From the NCBI RefSeq assembly GCF_000723405.1, contig NZ_CCAE010000018.1, forward strand, positions 20,534-84,533: DNA of 64,000 nucleotides, written 5' to 3'. Shown one piece after another: positions 63,654 to 64,000 of this stretch. Source of the DNA: Hydrogenophaga intermedia (GTDB lineage: Bacteria; Pseudomonadota; Gammaproteobacteria; Burkholderiales; Burkholderiaceae_C). Below the pieces are notes generated by a model that was not told where the DNA came from, searched no databases, and saw nothing but the letters and a program-made list of their open reading frames with translations. Position numbers and translations under genes: made by a program. Within the stretch, counting starts at the first letter, position 1; each line of letters opens with the position of its first letter.

Positions 63654-64000
63654 ATGATCAGCTCACGCTCCGGCTCCCAGGGCAGCGCATCCGCACCGCC
63701 TCCCACCATCGAAGCGGTGCGCCGCCGGGCGCGGCACCGCCTCATCGGCGCCAGCATCCTGGTCGCCGCCGGCGTCATCGGCTTCCCGTTGCTGTTCGAC
63801 AGCCAGCCGCGCCCGATCGCGGTGGACATCCCGATCGAGATCCCCGGCCGCGATGGCGCGCCGCCGTTGGCGGGCGCGAGCCGGCCGGCCCCGGCGCCCA
63901 GTCCTTCGCCGACACCCACTCACTCACCGGCGCCTTCGCCAGCGGCGGCGCCCACCCCGGCTCCCGCGCCGAGCCCGACCCCGGCGCCGGCCCCCCGCCA
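63654..64000 (+). CDS. SPOR-domain (DedD-like) protein, 3'-truncated by window edge
   Basis: An open frame starts at ATG 63654 (MISSRSGSQGS) and runs off the window after about 115 residues. It shows a short cytoplasmic basic region (VRRRARHRLIGAS), one transmembrane helix (ILVAAGVIGFPLLF), DSQPRPIAVDIPIEIPGRDG, then a Pro/Ala/Ser/Thr linker. That is the architecture of Burkholderiales SPOR-domain division proteins; the SPOR domain itself lies outside. Missing from simple ORF lists because no stop is seen. Begins 29 bp after folC. Confidence 0.82.
   Translation, partial: MISSRSGSQGSASAPPPTIEAVRRRARHRLIGASILVAAGVIGFPLLFDSQPRPIAVDIPIEIPGRDGAPPLAGASRPAPAPSPSPTPTHSPAPSPAAAPTPAPAPSPTPAPAPR

Overview
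The window is a high-GC betaproteobacterial chromosome segment. Gene content and order point to the Burkholderiales, most likely a Comamonadaceae sulfur oxidiser of the Hydrogenophaga/Acidovorax type; the genus is an inference. One stretch (about 37.3-39.7 kb) has visibly lower GC and different codon use, and looks acquired.

Layout. 0-4 kb: truncated CorC-type membrane protein, a DinG-like helicase with a RecB-type nuclease domain, and a divergent PD-(D/E)xK-like protein. 4.2-8.4 kb: two tandem paralogous lipoproteins, each predicted to carry an FN3-like domain and a seven-bladed FG-GAP-type propeller. 8.4-10.4 kb: Zn/Cd/Pb P1B-ATPase behind a MerR-type promoter, with no regulator alongside. 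10.5-19.2 kb: thiosulfate oxidation locus, a flavocytochrome c pair (soxF-like, soxE-like) facing soxCDYZAXB. 19.4-20.4 kb: porin. 20.7-25 kb: tight five-gene operon (thermostable-hemolysin-family protein, AMP-ligase, haem-oxygenase-like diiron protein, SDR, TPR protein) that looks like an uncharacterised lipid or small-molecule pathway. 25-28.8 kb: two universal stress proteins, a host-attachment-like protein, a small lipoprotein and an HtrA-like protease, with three FNR/Anr-like boxes. 28.9-37.2 kb: tRNA-Thr, fbp, pepN, prfB with its programmed frameshift, an outer-membrane protein, an alpha/beta hydrolase and an acyl-CoA synthetase.

37.3-46.7 kb is the accessory region: a low-GC NACHT/STAND NTPase (candidate phage-defence gene), a decayed paralogue of a membrane protein found 6 kb away, an unrecognised small ORF, a transporter with an ArgP-like regulator, a three-gene operon (membrane protein, carrier-protein/hydrolase fusion, hydrolase) and a 24-residue membrane peptide too short for ordinary ORF calling.

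46.8-53.3 kb: LysR regulator divergent from a putrescine-type ABC transporter plus gamma-aminobutyraldehyde dehydrogenase. 53.4-64 kb: housekeeping genes (OmpA-like lipoprotein, aldo/keto reductase, YbaK, PlsY, RidA, retropepsin-like protease, YajQ, MurB, DUF2200, DUF4256, ArgG, PpnP, Spx/ArsC-like, FolC, start of a DedD/SPOR protein). Three copies of a 74-78 bp palindromic REP-like element occur; one forms the start of soxD.
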